Source of the DNA: CAG-552 sp964516925
GTDB taxonomy: Bacteria > Bacillota > Clostridia > Christensenellales > Pumilibacteraceae
Direction of reading: 5' to 3'
Assembly: GCA_964516925.1 (NCBI GenBank)
Contig: CAZEXL010000001.1
Location: forward strand, 116,376-180,375
DNA length: 64,000 nt
The translations under genes and the position numbers were made by a program. The notes beneath the pieces are model-generated. The model was not told where the DNA came from, ran no database searches, and saw nothing but the letters and a program-made list of their open reading frames with translations. Each line of letters begins with the position of its first letter. Position 1 is the first letter of the stretch. This document shows positions 7,447-15,711 of the stretch, one piece after another.

Positions 7447-8037
7447 CTAGCCGCAACGACAGCACATGCTTGCGCATTCCATGCAACAAAGCGTCGTGCA
7501 ACAGGTGTTAAGGCAATTCCCGGTCGTATCTCGGCTTTGATTCGGACCGCCGACTGTGTCGTTAAGCTGCTGGGGAGGGATCTCTCCGTTGCCCATAACT
7601 TGTTTCATTTTTAAAAGAGCGTCTTTAAACTTCTCGTTGTCGGGAGACAAACGCACTGCTTCTTGCAAATGCGCATAGCTGTCATTTAACCACTCTCGCT
7701 TATAAAACACGAGCGCTTGATAGTAATGCCATTCTCCGTCGTGAGTCGGCATCGAATCGAGGCGGGATTGGGCTTCGTCGTAACGATGCTCTTTAACCAT
7801 CTTTTCGACGTAATCGAAACCTACTCCGTATTTTTCTTCATCTTCTTTAGCTTTCTTTTTGTCTAAAATCAATTTCCACGCGTACTCGAGCTCGGTGAGT
7901 TTGCTTGCCGCTTGAGCACCTTTTTCGCCCGGCAAAAAACGCTCCTCGCCGTACTCGGCTTTGAGTGTTTCGTACTTTGCTTTTAACGCTTCGAAATCGG
8001 AATCTTCGGGCATGTTAAGTATTTGATACGGATTCAT
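7447..8037 (-). CDS. J-domain-like/TPR protein with cysteine-rich tail (partner of DUF5685 protein)
   Basis: 196 aa. Residues 1-60 look like a J domain (NPYQILNMPEDSDFEALKAK, then an AAS-KLTELEYAWKLI helix) but lack the HPD tripeptide needed to stimulate Hsp70. Residues about 75-145 contain TPR-like helices (YYQALVFYKREWLNDSYAHL; AVRLSPDNEKF). The last 25 residues hold eleven cysteines in CC and CxxC-like clusters ending MCCRCG. Start ATG overlaps the upstream stop (ATGA) and has AAGGAG. Its pairing with a DUF5685 gene recurs in Clostridia; function unknown. Confidence 0.75.
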   Translation of the reverse strand: MNPYQILNMPEDSDFEALKAKYETLKAEYGEERFLPGEKGAQAASKLTELEYAWKLILDKKKAKEDEEKYGVGFDYVEKMVKEHRYDEAQSRLDSMPTHDGEWHYYQALVFYKREWLNDSYAHLQEAVRLSPDNEKFKDALLKMKQVMGNGEIPPQQLNDTVGGPNQSRDTTGNCLNTCCTTLCCMECASMCCRCG

Positions 8038-8954
8038 TTTTTCTCCTTAAGGTCGGTGCGCACCGCCGATTTTTTTATCTTTGCCGCTTTTACGCGCGGT
8101 TTTGCCAATTTCTTTTTACTTGAAAATAATTCTTTCGTTTTTTCACGCAGTCCGTAATAAACGACTCTTTTTAACAAATCGTAACTCTGCGTAAACGTAA
8201 GCGAATTAAAACATTCTATAATTCTGTTAATCGTAGAATTAAACGCAAATTTCAAAAATTCTTCGTTTTCGCTTATAAATTTCGCCCTTGTTTCGTAATG
8301 AAACAACGCCAAAAACGGATTGTACCTTTTTGCTTTATAATCCTCGTCGACATCGTCGAGCGCATCGGCAATATAGACGAACTTCCCGACGTTATATATG
8401 AGTCGCAATGCGTTTTCGCTAGCCTTTTCGCCCAAAAGCAACTGCGCCACGTCTTTCATTATAGTCGCAAAAGCATCGCTTACTTTATCCAATCCTACCG
8501 TAGCCGCATCTTCGAACTTGCGCAATTTTTCGTATCCGCCGGATATTATTTCGTCTGCTTGCGGCAGAATTTTTTTTGCAATCTCATACGCTTTTTCAAG
8601 CGATTTTTTTGCAAGTTTATACTTGAGCCCCTCGCCGTCTATCACGCCGTCTAACGCTTTGTAGTAGCTAAGCAATATATTAGCCGCCGCCACCTTGACC
8701 GAAAGCGGATTGTCCGCCACGACGGATTTCTTTTTTATAGGTTGCGCCACGCAAGCGCGAAGCTCGAATTTAACGTCCTGACTAGTCAAATCGTGCAACA
8801 GTACGTTTAAAAACGTCATATCGTAATTTACGGTAAACCTTGCTTTTTGTCCCATAAGCTTACCGGTCGTTAAACAAAGTCCGCAGTAGAAAGCATTGAA
8901 TAATCCAAGCTCTGCGGGCGTTACATTTTTGGGCGGAATTACGTATCCGTACAT
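8034..8954 (-). CDS. DUF5685 family protein
   Basis: 306 aa, helical, cytoplasmic (no signal peptide). It opens MYGYVIPPKN and has the family CxxC motif FYCGLC (Cys24, Cys27), a YDMTFLNVLLHDL helix near 44-56 and an acidic cluster DALDDVDEDY (198-206) that could bind metal, reminiscent of Asp-rich motifs of isoprenoid-synthase-fold proteins. The C-terminus is strongly basic. No biochemical function is established for the family to my knowledge. It lies 1 nt after trpS and is translationally coupled to the J-like/Cys-tail gene. Confidence 0.75.
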   Translation of the reverse strand: MYGYVIPPKNVTPAELGLFNAFYCGLCLTTGKLMGQKARFTVNYDMTFLNVLLHDLTSQDVKFELRACVAQPIKKKSVVADNPLSVKVAAANILLSYYKALDGVIDGEGLKYKLAKKSLEKAYEIAKKILPQADEIISGGYEKLRKFEDAATVGLDKVSDAFATIMKDVAQLLLGEKASENALRLIYNVGKFVYIADALDDVDEDYKAKRYNPFLALFHYETRAKFISENEEFLKFAFNSTINRIIECFNSLTFTQSYDLLKRVVYYGLREKTKELFSSKKKLAKPRVKAAKIKKSAVRTDLKEKK

Positions 8955-8955
8955 A

Positions 8956-9942
8956 TTATAGTTTTACGAAGCCGACTTTGCGCTTTACTTTTGCCAAAGT
9001 CTTTTGAGCAATATACGACGCTTTGTTTGCGCCGTCTTCCATAATTCGTGCAAGATATGCTTTGTCGGCGCGTATACGTTTGTATTCGCCTTGCATTTTC
9101 GTTAGAAAATCGGATACTACTTCGCCGACCGCAAGTTTGAAGGTCGCATAGTTGCTTTGCGCAAACTCCGCCTCTACCAAAGCAGGCGTCTTATCGGTAA
9201 ATACGGAATATATCGTAATAAGGTTGCTTATACCCGGTTTATCGGGACTTACGATTATTTCGTTTCCGCTGTCGGTTACCGCGCGTTTAAACTTTCGCAT
9301 AACCGTATCTTTGTCGTCGAGCAAGAAAACCGTTCCTTCCGCATTTTCGTCGGTTTTACCCATTTTTGCGGTAGGATCCAAAAGACTTGCTATTTTTGCT
9401 CCGACTTTAGGATATATCCCCTCTGGCACGACGAACGTAGGAGAATAACGATTATTAAATCGTTCGGCAATAGTACGAGCAAGCTCTAAATGTTGTTGCT
9501 GATCTTTGCCGATGGGAACGTATTTTGCCTGATAAAGCAAAATGTCCGCCGCCATAAGGACGGGATACGCAAAAAGTCCCACGTTTACGTTTTCGGGGGC
9601 TTTTGCGCTTTTGTCCTTGAATTGAGTCATACGGCGCGCTTCGCCAAATTGCGTATAGCAATTTAAAATCCACGCAAGTTCGCTGTGCATCGGCACTTGC
9701 GATTGCAAAAACAATAGGCATTGTTCGGAATTTATTCCAAGCGCAATCAGCAACGAGAACATATCCAAAGTATTTTCTCGCAATTGTGCGGGAGGAATAT
9801 TTACGGTAATGCTGTGTAAATCGGCTACAGTGTAGATGCAATCGTACTCTTTTACGAGCTGCGTCATGTTTTTGATTGCGCCGACGTAATTGCCGATCGT
9901 AAGCTTGCCCGTAGGTTTAAGCGCGCTGTAGACAGTTTCCAA
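8956..9942 (-). CDS. trpS: Tryptophanyl-tRNA synthetase
   Basis: 328 aa class I aminoacyl-tRNA synthetase. The HIGH-type motif appears as TIGN (residues about 15-18), and the KMSKS-type loop as KMGKT (about 193), a common variant. The start is TTG (9940-9942), required because the family N-terminus begins right there; AAAGGATG lies upstream. It follows aspB by 2 nt in the same operon. Confidence 0.96.
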   Translation of the reverse strand: METVYSALKPTGKLTIGNYVGAIKNMTQLVKEYDCIYTVADLHSITVNIPPAQLRENTLDMFSLLIALGINSEQCLLFLQSQVPMHSELAWILNCYTQFGEARRMTQFKDKSAKAPENVNVGLFAYPVLMAADILLYQAKYVPIGKDQQQHLELARTIAERFNNRYSPTFVVPEGIYPKVGAKIASLLDPTAKMGKTDENAEGTVFLLDDKDTVMRKFKRAVTDSGNEIIVSPDKPGISNLITIYSVFTDKTPALVEAEFAQSNYATFKLAVGEVVSDFLTKMQGEYKRIRADKAYLARIMEDGANKASYIAQKTLAKVKRKVGFVKL

Positions 9943-9944
9943 AA

Positions 9945-11141
9945 TTATTTACATCCTTTTACAAATTTTTCAAATCTTGCAAGACCTTCGCGAATCTGCT
10001 TCTCGCCGGTTGCGTAGCTGAGTCTTACGAATTCGTTCGCGCCGAATGATTCGCAAGGAATAACGGCAGTATAAAGCTTGTCGAGCATAACGGAAGCAAC
10101 GTCCATAGCCGACTTAATTTCCGTTCCGTCGTACTTCTTGCCAAAGAGAGACTTAACGTTTACCATTACGTAGAAAGCACCCTCGGGCTTAATGATGGGC
10201 AAGCCGACCTTTTCCATAAGCTCTACCATAAGGTTACGGCGAACTTTGAAAATGCCGTTCATTTCGGAAAGGAATTCTTCACCCTTCTTATCCGACAAAG
10301 CTACTACCGAAGCGTACTGAGCTATGCTGTTGGGATTAGAAGTAGAATGGCTTTGAATGCTGCCCATAGCCTTTGCAAGCTCGGCATTAGAAGCGGTGTA
10401 ACCTATTCTCCAACCGGTCATTGCGTACGCCTTAGACATACCGTTGATTATAATAGTGCGGTTTTTAAGTTCTTCCGAGCAAGCTGCGATGCTCATGGTT
10501 TCTACGCCGTAAACGAGCTTTTCGTAAATTTCGTCCGAAAGCACGTAAACTTGTTTGTGATTTTCAAGCTCCTTGCCAAGAGCAAGAATTTCTTCTTTGC
10601 TGTAAACGACGCCGGTCGGGTTGGACGGATTGTTTAAAATTATCGCCTTAGTTTTAGGCGTAATTAAACTGCGAAGTTGCTCCGGAGTAAGCTTGTAGCC
10701 GTTTTCGGGAAGAAGCTGAGCGATAACGGGAGTTCCGTCGCTAAGCTTTACAAGTTCGGGATAAGTAAGCCAATAAGGAGCGGGAATAATAACTTCGTCG
10801 CCCTCTTCTACGAGCGCACGAATCGCGTTAGAAAGCGAATGTTTTGCACCGTTGCTTACAACTATTTGATTGATATCGTAAGTTACGCCGTTTTCGCGAG
10901 CTAACTTTTCGCAAATAGCTTTTCTTAACTCAACGGTTCCGCTTGCGGGAGTATATCTGGTGATACCCTTGTCGAGCGCTTCCTTAGCTGCCTCGATAAT
11001 ATACGCCGGAGTGTCGAAGTCAGGCTCTCCTGCACCGAAAGAAATAACGTCAAGTCCGTCTGCCTTCATTTTTTTAGCCTTAGCCGTAATAGCCAAAGTA
11101 AGTGACGGCGAAACGCCCAAAGCTCTTTTGCTTAAACTCAT
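9945..11141 (-). CDS. aspB: PLP-dependent aminotransferase, aspartate type (class I, subgroup 1-gamma)
   Basis: 398 aa with the full fold I layout: SFGAGEPDFDTP near 34-45, SNPTGVVYS around 170, and the PLP-lysine motif SKAYAMTGWRIGY around 233-245, whose Lys forms the internal aldimine. Closest in look to Bacillus AspB (oxaloacetate/aspartate interconversion with glutamate). Start ATG has GGAGGATC upstream; first gene of an operon with trpS and the DUF5685 module. Confidence 0.92.
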   Translation of the reverse strand: MSLSKRALGVSPSLTLAITAKAKKMKADGLDVISFGAGEPDFDTPAYIIEAAKEALDKGITRYTPASGTVELRKAICEKLARENGVTYDINQIVVSNGAKHSLSNAIRALVEEGDEVIIPAPYWLTYPELVKLSDGTPVIAQLLPENGYKLTPEQLRSLITPKTKAIILNNPSNPTGVVYSKEEILALGKELENHKQVYVLSDEIYEKLVYGVETMSIAACSEELKNRTIIINGMSKAYAMTGWRIGYTASNAELAKAMGSIQSHSTSNPNSIAQYASVVALSDKKGEEFLSEMNGIFKVRRNLMVELMEKVGLPIIKPEGAFYVMVNVKSLFGKKYDGTEIKSAMDVASVMLDKLYTAVIPCESFGANEFVRLSYATGEKQIREGLARFEKFVKGCK

Positions 11142-11173
11142 GATTATGATCCTCCATAATAGATAGTGTAACT

Positions 11174-11202
11174 ATTATACAAGATGCTTAAAAAAAATGC
11201 AA
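11174..11202 (-). promoter_or_regulatory. Sigma-A promoter of the aspB-trpS operon
   Basis: Minus strand TTGCAT (11197-11202), 17-nt spacer, TATAAT (11174-11179), 33 nt upstream of the aspB start codon. Confidence 0.75.
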
Positions 11203-11324
11203 CCGTTTAACCGTTGATATTTACCTAGTCAAAATGATATTTTTATCCGCAAAATAGACATACTTCTTCGTTTTATAGCTTAACACGACAACGTTTAAAC
11301 AAAATTAAAACATACTTTTTTAAA

Positions 11325-11714
11325 CTAAAATAAATTAGTAAGATTTGGCACGGCGTCGTTTTGAATGGCTTCTATCAAGTTTATCGCGATTTCTAAAGCC
11401 ACTTTTGCATCGTCCGTGTAGTTTATGTCTGTCATAGCTTGTAACGAAACGAGCTTTTCGTCCACGTTGCGCAGTACGTTATGATTTCCGAGGCAAAAAA
11501 GAATTTCTTTATTATCTTTCCAAACCTTGGTCACTTTGCTAACAAGTTCGGTCGTTTCATCGTTTTTTATGTCCTCTTTGCCGTCCATACTCTGCCGTAC
11601 CGAAATCAAACCATCGTAAATTTCTTCGTAGACGGACGTAGTATACAGTACTTCGCCTATCGAACAAGCGATAGTTATTGAAAAAATTATACCTATTACG
11701 ATGACCTTTTTCAC
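11325..11714 (-). CDS. DUF4363 family protein
   Basis: 129 aa with an N-terminal membrane anchor or signal (residues 4-22) and an extracytoplasmic helical domain. DUF4363 genes typically follow DUF421 genes in Clostridia, as here. The start is GTG (11712-11714) overlapping the DUF421 stop, with GGAGGGG upstream. Function unknown. Confidence 0.8.
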   Translation of the reverse strand: MKKVIVIGIIFSITIACSIGEVLYTTSVYEEIYDGLISVRQSMDGKEDIKNDETTELVSKVTKVWKDNKEILFCLGNHNVLRNVDEKLVSLQAMTDINYTDDAKVALEIAINLIEAIQNDAVPNLTNLF

Positions 11715-12406
11715 CAGCTTTCCCCTCCGCTTAAAGCGATTTTAGTAACGAAGTATTTCCCTTTTTTGGGAGAAACGTACATAGTTCCGTCCTGACGAAC
11801 GTCGGCGTACAAAACTTCTTTTTTTCCGCTTAGTCCGTTCTTGCGTAAAGCGACGTTAACGGTAGCTTCCGAAGTTCCGACTTTGGCTAAATTATCTTCG
11901 TTTATTTGACCGTCCACTATAAGAAGCATCGGCAACAGTGCCGGCACGGGCTTAAGGGGATCCTTAGTTCGTTCGACGACGCTCATCTTTCCGTTGGTCT
12001 CGATTATAGCGTACTCTATATCGTTAACGTCCATATATCCGCTTGAATGCACCGTTTCGATAAGGTCGTGCACGTTCATATTCATCTTTTGTAGGTTTTC
12101 GTAATTTATACCGTTTTTGTCGATAACGATCATTGCACTACCGCTCATAAGACGCCTGATACGCAAACTTTTGCGTGCAACAAAAGAAAGCCCTACTTCC
12201 AAAAAGCAGAGCGTGATTATGGGAATAATGCCGCTGTAAAACGGTATATACGGATCGTTTATCGGTATACAGGCTACTTCGGCTATTATAAGCGTAATAA
12301 CAAACTCAAACGGCTGCATTTCGCTTATAGTACGCTTGCCCATTATTCGTACGGCAATAAGCGCAACGAAAAAAACTACGACCGACTTTATAAATACTAT
12401 AAGCAT
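11711..12406 (-). CDS. DUF421 membrane protein (YetF-like)
   Basis: 231 aa: three N-terminal membrane helices (about 3-20, 33-50, 56-73) and a cytoplasmic two-part alpha/beta domain (residues about 85-230) with the DUF421 pattern 'G.....ID..GI....L.......DL......G....DIEYAIIETNGKMSV'. Bacillus homologues (YetF, YdfS, YrbG) are implicated in spore envelope or germination-related functions. No convincing ribosome binding site precedes the ATG. Confidence 0.88.
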   Translation of the reverse strand: MLIVFIKSVVVFFVALIAVRIMGKRTISEMQPFEFVITLIIAEVACIPINDPYIPFYSGIIPIITLCFLEVGLSFVARKSLRIRRLMSGSAMIVIDKNGINYENLQKMNMNVHDLIETVHSSGYMDVNDIEYAIIETNGKMSVVERTKDPLKPVPALLPMLLIVDGQINEDNLAKVGTSEATVNVALRKNGLSGKKEVLYADVRQDGTMYVSPKKGKYFVTKIALSGGESW

Positions 12407-12450
12407 ACGTATAGTATTTGCCGTTTTGCAAGATTTATCTACGCTTTTGC

Positions 12451-13452
12451 TCAGTTTACAAAAATTACGTCCGAAAAACCATATTTCTTAACGTCTCCGT
12501 CGGAACTAGCCAGCGTTGCTTTATTCATATATATCTTTAGCTGCATTGGCAAATCTTTTACCGAAAAACCTTCGATAAACTTCACGCCGTTGAACGTTAC
12601 GCTGTTTGAGATATTCTTTTTTATTTCATCAAGCCACGTACCAAACTTTGCGTCTGCCTCGCCGTCCGACAAAATTAAATCGTTTACTTTAAATTCGACT
12701 CCGGTTCCGGCTACCGCCGTAGAAATTTCTAACCGCTCGAAATTACAATTTATAAACGCCGCCGAATCGACTTTGGTCACATTCGGCAAACTTAATTTTT
12801 TAAGCGACGAGCAATTTCTGAAAGCTTTTGCACCCACCGACACGACGTCGCCCGCAAATTCGACCTCGGTCAACTTAGTACAGCCGCTGAATACATTGTT
12901 AGGAAGCGACGTCACTTTACTTCCGATATAAACTTTAATTAGCGAATCGTTGTTTTTAAAATAACTTTCCGGGATTTCTGTTATATCTGCAAGATTAAGT
13001 TCACTTTGAGCCGCAAGTATTTTATATTCGTCGCTTGATTCGTTAGGTAATTGACTTATCGATTCAACCGCATTCCACCAATTCGTTGCTTCGCCTACAG
13101 CAGACAATTCTTCGACTTTTATAAAAGAGTCGCTCGGCGTGCCTACGTAAGCTTCGTTTTCGGCAGCCACGACGCTATCGTTTGAATCGATTATTACGAC
13201 GCAGTTTTCATCGGCAGAATACGCCAAACTCCAGCCGTTCGTTTGCAGTTGGTAATTCGCTAATTCGTATTTGTCAATTTCACCGGTAAATAGCAGCAGA
13301 TTAATATGTTCCATTTGCCGTACGTCAGCCGTTTTTCGAGCGCCTTCAACCACAGAAGAAAAGGCGGGGACGGATATAGCCGTAATTATTCCGATTATTA
13401 CTATTACAACAACCAGCTCAATTAACGTAAATCCGCCTCGCCTGTTTCTCAT
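12451..13452 (-). CDS. Type IV pilin-like protein fused to a leucine-rich repeat (LRR_5) domain
   Basis: 333 aa. The N-terminus is a textbook class III prepilin leader: basic RNRRGG, then FTLIELVVVIVIIG, with cleavage expected between Gly8 and Phe9 and the conserved Glu5 of the mature chain. After a globular stretch comes a BspA-type repeat block (about 150-240) including NNVFSGCTKLTEVEFAG and GAKAFRNCSSLKKLSL. No prepilin peptidase or pilus ATPase is in the window. AAAGGATAACG precedes the ATG. Function unknown; presumably a surface or pseudopilus-associated protein. Confidence 0.8.
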   Translation of the reverse strand: MRNRRGGFTLIELVVVIVIIGIITAISVPAFSSVVEGARKTADVRQMEHINLLLFTGEIDKYELANYQLQTNGWSLAYSADENCVVIIDSNDSVVAAENEAYVGTPSDSFIKVEELSAVGEATNWWNAVESISQLPNESSDEYKILAAQSELNLADITEIPESYFKNNDSLIKVYIGSKVTSLPNNVFSGCTKLTEVEFAGDVVSVGAKAFRNCSSLKKLSLPNVTKVDSAAFINCNFERLEISTAVAGTGVEFKVNDLILSDGEADAKFGTWLDEIKKNISNSVTFNGVKFIEGFSVKDLPMQLKIYMNKATLASSDGDVKKYGFSDVIFVN

Positions 13453-13503
13453 TCGTTATCCTTTGCTTAAAAAGTTTTTTGCTTTAAATTTCACAACTTA
13501 GAA

Positions 13504-13878
13504 TTAAAGTTTTACCGTTACGTACCAAATTATAAATGCAATTATCGCTACCGCTCCGACTATCCATCTTATCTTTTTTGCTCTTTTTTCATCCATAGGA
13601 ACGTAGTCGTGTTTTTGATTTTCCTTAAGATAGTGACCGCAACAAACGCACGTATCAATCGTCGTTGGCATTTCCTCACCGCAATGCGGACATTTTATCG
13701 TTGGCGGCTCGCCCTCTTTGGGCTTGTATTCAACCATAAGTTCCGGATCGTTAACGGACGTGCGAAAATCGTCTTTTTTGCCGAGAACCGCTTTATTCGA
13801 ATCGTTTTGATCGCTCTTTTCGGGTTCTTCGTTTATTTTGTTTTCATTTATCTCAACGCTTACGTCTTTTTCGTCCAT
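13504..13878 (-). CDS. Small zinc-ribbon protein with C-terminal membrane anchor
   Basis: 124 aa. An acidic disordered N-terminus is followed by a zinc ribbon with Cys pairs CPHC (about 75-78) and CVCC (about 90-93), a basic linker and one C-terminal membrane span (about 105-121). Tail-anchored topology with the ribbon inside the cell. The start overlaps the pepF stop (TAATG). Function unknown. Confidence 0.75.
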   Translation of the reverse strand: MDEKDVSVEINENKINEEPEKSDQNDSNKAVLGKKDDFRTSVNDPELMVEYKPKEGEPPTIKCPHCGEEMPTTIDTCVCCGHYLKENQKHDYVPMDEKRAKKIRWIVGAVAIIAFIIWYVTVKL

Positions 13879-15557
13879 TATTCAAGCTCCTTAAGAATTT
13901 CAGGCACAACTTTGGCAATTTGCTTAAGCGCGCCTTCGGCAAACGGAGAAACGAGACCGGCTTTTTCGCAAAGCTTGCTAAACGGTATCGAGCCGCCGGC
14001 TTTGCAAAAATCCAAATACTTAGCCAAAGCTTTGCCGTAGTCGGCACGCGATTCCACCAAAAATTCGAGCGAAATGGTTTGCGCAAGACAGTAATCTATA
14101 TAGTAGAACGGCGTTTCGAAAATATGCATTTGATACTGCCACCTTATGCCTTCTTCGTAGTACGGTATGCCGTCGAAATTGATGTACGGACGATATTTGC
14201 TTTCGAGCTTAAGATACTCTTCTTTACGCTGAGCGGGCGTAAGATCGGGATTTTCGTACACTATATGTTGGAATTCGTCGACTATACAGCCGTACGGAAT
14301 AAACGCAAGCGAAGCAAGCAAGTGCTTGAAACGATATTTGTTAGCGTTCTTTCCGAAGAATTTTTCCATATACGGCCAGCACAAAAATTCCATGGACATG
14401 GAATGACATTCGGCAGTCTCGCTACCGCCGATATTAACCTCGGGTTCGCCGCCGAATGCCATATCCATGGCAAGGGCATGCCCGAATTCGTGAGTAATAA
14501 CGTCGATATCCTCGGAAGAGCCGTTGAAGTTGGCAAGAATGAATATTTGTTCGTAACCTTCTATGCCCGTACAGCAGCCGCCGCCCCATTTGCCTTTGCG
14601 CGGAAGTACGTCAAACGCTTCTTCCCGAACCATCTTTTTGAAAAGTCGTCCCGTTTCCGATGACATGTCGTCGTACATGATTTGACCTTGACGGAATATT
14701 TCGTCGCTATCGATTATCGGCTTAGGCTCGCCGTCCGTAAAATACACGTCGTCGTCGTAGAACATAGGATCGCTTATGCCAAGCTTTTTTGCGCGCTCGG
14801 TCTTCATTTTGCTTATTACCGGCACAAGATCGGTTTGAACGCTGCGGCGGAAGGTCTCTATCATGTCGCGATCATAATCGAAGCGTTCCATATTAAGGTA
14901 TCCGAGTTCGATAAAGTTTTTGTATCCGAGTTTTTTTGCCATTCTGTCGCGCACGTGAACAAGTCTGTCGTAAATATCGTCAAGTTCGGCAGCATGCTTT
15001 TTTAAGCCGTTGCCCATTGCAAAACACGCCTCTTTGCGCACGTTTCGATCGTCGTCGCAGAGTTTGCCGCGAAGGACGGACAGCGGCATGGTTTCGCCGC
15101 GAAATTCAAACGTTGCGTCGGACATAAGTTTGTTGTATTCGACCACTATTTCGGCTTCTTCCTTCTTGTCTTCGATAATGCGCGGATCGGACGCCAAAGC
15201 AAGCATACGATACTTTTCGAAAATTATGGGAGAAATCGTTTTTTTGACTTCTTCGGCAAACGGACTTGCAAGCATGGCTTTGCCGAAATCGTTATAAAGT
15301 TCGGTATAAATCGGCATTATGCTGTCATAGTATTCTCGTTCTTTTAAATAAAGTTCGTCCGAAGAATCGAGCGAAAATCTTATGTTTGTTATGGTTACCA
15401 TCGTTCCGAAGTCTTTCATGCAATCCAACATAAGGTCGTGCGCCGCAATCACTTCGTTTGCGTTCTTTGCTTCTTTTACCGCCTTGGTAGCTTTTTTGAA
15501 AATCTCTTCTACTTTAGTTATTTCATAGCGGCTGTAAGGTATGTCTTTTACTTTCAT
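13878..15557 (-). CDS. M3 family oligoendopeptidase (PepF-like)
   Basis: 559 aa cytoplasmic zinc metallopeptidase cleaving oligopeptides. The HExxH motif is HEFGH (356-360), followed by the third zinc ligand in GGSETAECHSMSMEFL about 25 residues later, as in M3B peptidases of the pz/PepF group. Length matches the family. Own promoter 32 nt upstream of the start. Confidence 0.92.
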   Translation of the reverse strand: MKVKDIPYSRYEITKVEEIFKKATKAVKEAKNANEVIAAHDLMLDCMKDFGTMVTITNIRFSLDSSDELYLKEREYYDSIMPIYTELYNDFGKAMLASPFAEEVKKTISPIIFEKYRMLALASDPRIIEDKKEEAEIVVEYNKLMSDATFEFRGETMPLSVLRGKLCDDDRNVRKEACFAMGNGLKKHAAELDDIYDRLVHVRDRMAKKLGYKNFIELGYLNMERFDYDRDMIETFRRSVQTDLVPVISKMKTERAKKLGISDPMFYDDDVYFTDGEPKPIIDSDEIFRQGQIMYDDMSSETGRLFKKMVREEAFDVLPRKGKWGGGCCTGIEGYEQIFILANFNGSSEDIDVITHEFGHALAMDMAFGGEPEVNIGGSETAECHSMSMEFLCWPYMEKFFGKNANKYRFKHLLASLAFIPYGCIVDEFQHIVYENPDLTPAQRKEEYLKLESKYRPYINFDGIPYYEEGIRWQYQMHIFETPFYYIDYCLAQTISLEFLVESRADYGKALAKYLDFCKAGGSIPFSKLCEKAGLVSPFAEGALKQIAKVVPEILKELE

Positions 15558-15588
15558 TATTACGCTCCGTATTTAATTATTTTTTAGT

Positions 15589-15617
15589 ATTGTAGCATTT
15601 TAAAATCGACAAGTCAA
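15589..15617 (-). promoter_or_regulatory. Sigma-A promoter of pepF
   Basis: Minus strand TTGACT (15612-15617), 17-nt spacer, TACAAT (15589-15594). The leader before the ATG is about 25 nt and carries GGAGCG. Confidence 0.8.
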
Positions 15618-15711
15618 GAATAAAAATGCGTGCTTTAAAAAACTAACCGTAAGTTTCATTTTTGAAGCAATACCGACCACATAACGATTGGTTTATTTTT
15701 ACAAACGCAAG

